From the NCBI GenBank assembly GCA_900642245.1, contig CAAAJI010000152.1:51718-69287 (forward strand): 17,570 bases of DNA, given 5' to 3'. A program made the translations under genes and the position numbers. Position 1 is the first letter of the stretch. Each line of letters begins with the position of its first letter. The stretch comes from Fragilaria radians. Lineage: Eukaryota; Bacillariophyta; Fragilariophyceae; Fragilariales; Fragilariaceae. The notes beneath the pieces are model-generated. The model saw only the letters and a list, made by a program, of their open reading frames with translations. It did no database searches and was not told the origin of the DNA. This document shows, piece by piece, positions 16,899-17,570 of the stretch.

Positions 16899-17570
16899 AA
16901 AGTTATATGGTCCTTATCCTCCTGCTATTCCATTTCCATTTGTACAAGAAGATACACCCTCTATAGGAACAACAACGACAACTACTGCTGCATCTGCATC
17001 TACTGCTGTTGTCGATTATCGTGATGTGGGGACACCCGATGAATGGTTACCCCGTGATGGTCGATTGGTACGTTTAACCGGACGTCATCCATTCAATGTG
17101 GAACCACCATTGTCCGTTCTACGTCAGACAGAATTTATTACACCCTCTAGTTTACATTATGTTCGAAATCATGGTGCATGTCCCAAATTATCCTGGGAGG
17201 AACATACAGTTTGTATTGGTGGTCCCGGTGTTTCGATACCCATGGAATTTACCATGGATCAAATTGTTGCCATGAGACCTACAAGAGAATTACCAGTTAC
17301 ATTAGTCTGTGCAGGAAATCGACGAAAGGAACAAAATATGATGAAACAAACGATTGGTTTTAATTGGGGACCCTCTGGAGTTTCTACCAATGTTTGGAAG
17401 GGTGTACTGTTACGAGACCTATTGTTACAAGCGGGTGTTACGGAAAAGAATATGAAGGGGAAACATGTGGAAATGATTGGTGTGGAAGATCTCCCCAACA
17501 AGGCAGGTGCTGGACCATTCCCCGAGGAACCATGGGGAAAATTAGTCAAGTATGGGACATCCATACCACT
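16864..17570 (+). CDS. NR: Assimilatory nitrate reductase, N-terminal part (runs off right edge)
   Basis: Open frame from ATG 16864 through the right edge, 235 codons visible. It carries the start of the eukaryotic sulfite-oxidase-type molybdopterin domain: EWLPRDGRLVRLTGRHPFNV (from about residue 60), EPPLSVLRQTEFITPSSLHY, VRNHGACPKLSWEEHTVCIG, EFTMDQIVAMRPTRELPVTL, then VCAGNRRKEQNMMKQTIGFN. Cys149 of VCAGNRR is the expected Mo ligand. The WGPSGVSTNVWKGV and KYGTSIP segments are also characteristic. The enzyme reduces nitrate to nitrite in the cytosol with NAD(P)H; the dimerisation, cytochrome b5 and FAD/NADH domains should lie beyond the window. Compared with plant enzymes, an insert-like ENKAG stretch (DLPNKAGAGPFPEEPWGKLV) precedes KYGTSI. 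The first 55 residues are low-complexity (Thr/Ala-rich) and the start is uncertain; an alternative start at 16821 needs a 61-nt intron. Sulfite oxidase is less likely, because CAGNRRKEQN and IGFNWG match nitrate reductase. Confidence 0.93.
   Translation, partial: MMTTLPLKVSCEKLYGPYPPAIPFPFVQEDTPSIGTTTTTTAASASTAVVDYRDVGTPDEWLPRDGRLVRLTGRHPFNVEPPLSVLRQTEFITPSSLHYVRNHGACPKLSWEEHTVCIGGPGVSIPMEFTMDQIVAMRPTRELPVTLVCAGNRRKEQNMMKQTIGFNWGPSGVSTNVWKGVLLRDLLLQAGVTEKNMKGKHVEMIGVEDLPNKAGAGPFPEEPWGKLVKYGTSIP
16888..16948 (+). other. Candidate 61-nt intron at the nitrate reductase 5' end
   Basis: GAAG followed by GTTTCTTGTG (weak donor) at 16888, a strong pyrimidine tract (CCTTATCCTCCTGCTATTCC onward) and ACAAG ending at 16948. 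Removing 61 nt joins the 16821 frame exactly to the main frame. The donor is poor and the sequence also reads through as protein (KLYGPYPPAIPFPF), so both models stand. Confidence 0.33.

Overview
The window looks like nuclear DNA of a diatom or close stramenopile relative. Long gene-poor AT-rich spacers separate compact, mostly intronless genes. Three of the genes fit that lineage: an ankyrin protein with 35-residue repeats rich in KDDQGxLPxHxAC, a protein with an HSF-type DNA-binding domain (a family expanded in diatoms), and a eukaryotic assimilatory nitrate reductase. A fourth gene encodes a secreted protein with a Thr/Pro-rich PTKAPT tail of the kind common in diatom cell-surface proteins. 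I see no bacterial operon layout, CRISPR array, rRNA, convincing tRNA or intact transposon. The lineage call is inference from gene content.

Layout, left to right. The N-terminus of a type II membrane protein runs off the left edge (minus, 1-313). A 1.6-kb spacer follows. Next is the secreted Thr/Pro-rich protein gene (minus, 1921-2766), interrupted by one in-frame TAA and preceded by one or two candidate 5'UTR introns. A broken coding relic lies at 3145-3441 (plus). The ankyrin gene (minus, 4111-6105) and the HSF gene (plus, 7995-9299) diverge from a 1.9-kb spacer; an HSE-like dyad sits about 140 bp upstream of the HSF start. An AT-rich stretch with coding-like scraps and a G10 run leads to an unrecognised acidic/basic protein gene (minus, 10668-11681), which has a G15 run just past its stop. 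From 11.7 to 16.8 kb there are only a 121-bp-period imperfect tandem duplication, small doubtful ORFs and a probable minus-strand coding relic. The window ends inside the molybdenum domain of nitrate reductase (plus, from 16864 or from 16821 if a 61-nt intron is removed).

The genes do not form an evident pathway. They are a nitrogen-assimilation enzyme, a probable transcription factor, a probable scaffold protein and two membrane or secreted proteins, each with its own promoter region. I do not see a convincing new multi-gene system. The items most worth checking are the in-frame stop in the secreted gene, the ambiguous nitrate reductase N-terminus, the internal duplication of the ankyrin protein and the C-terminal placement of the HSF domain.
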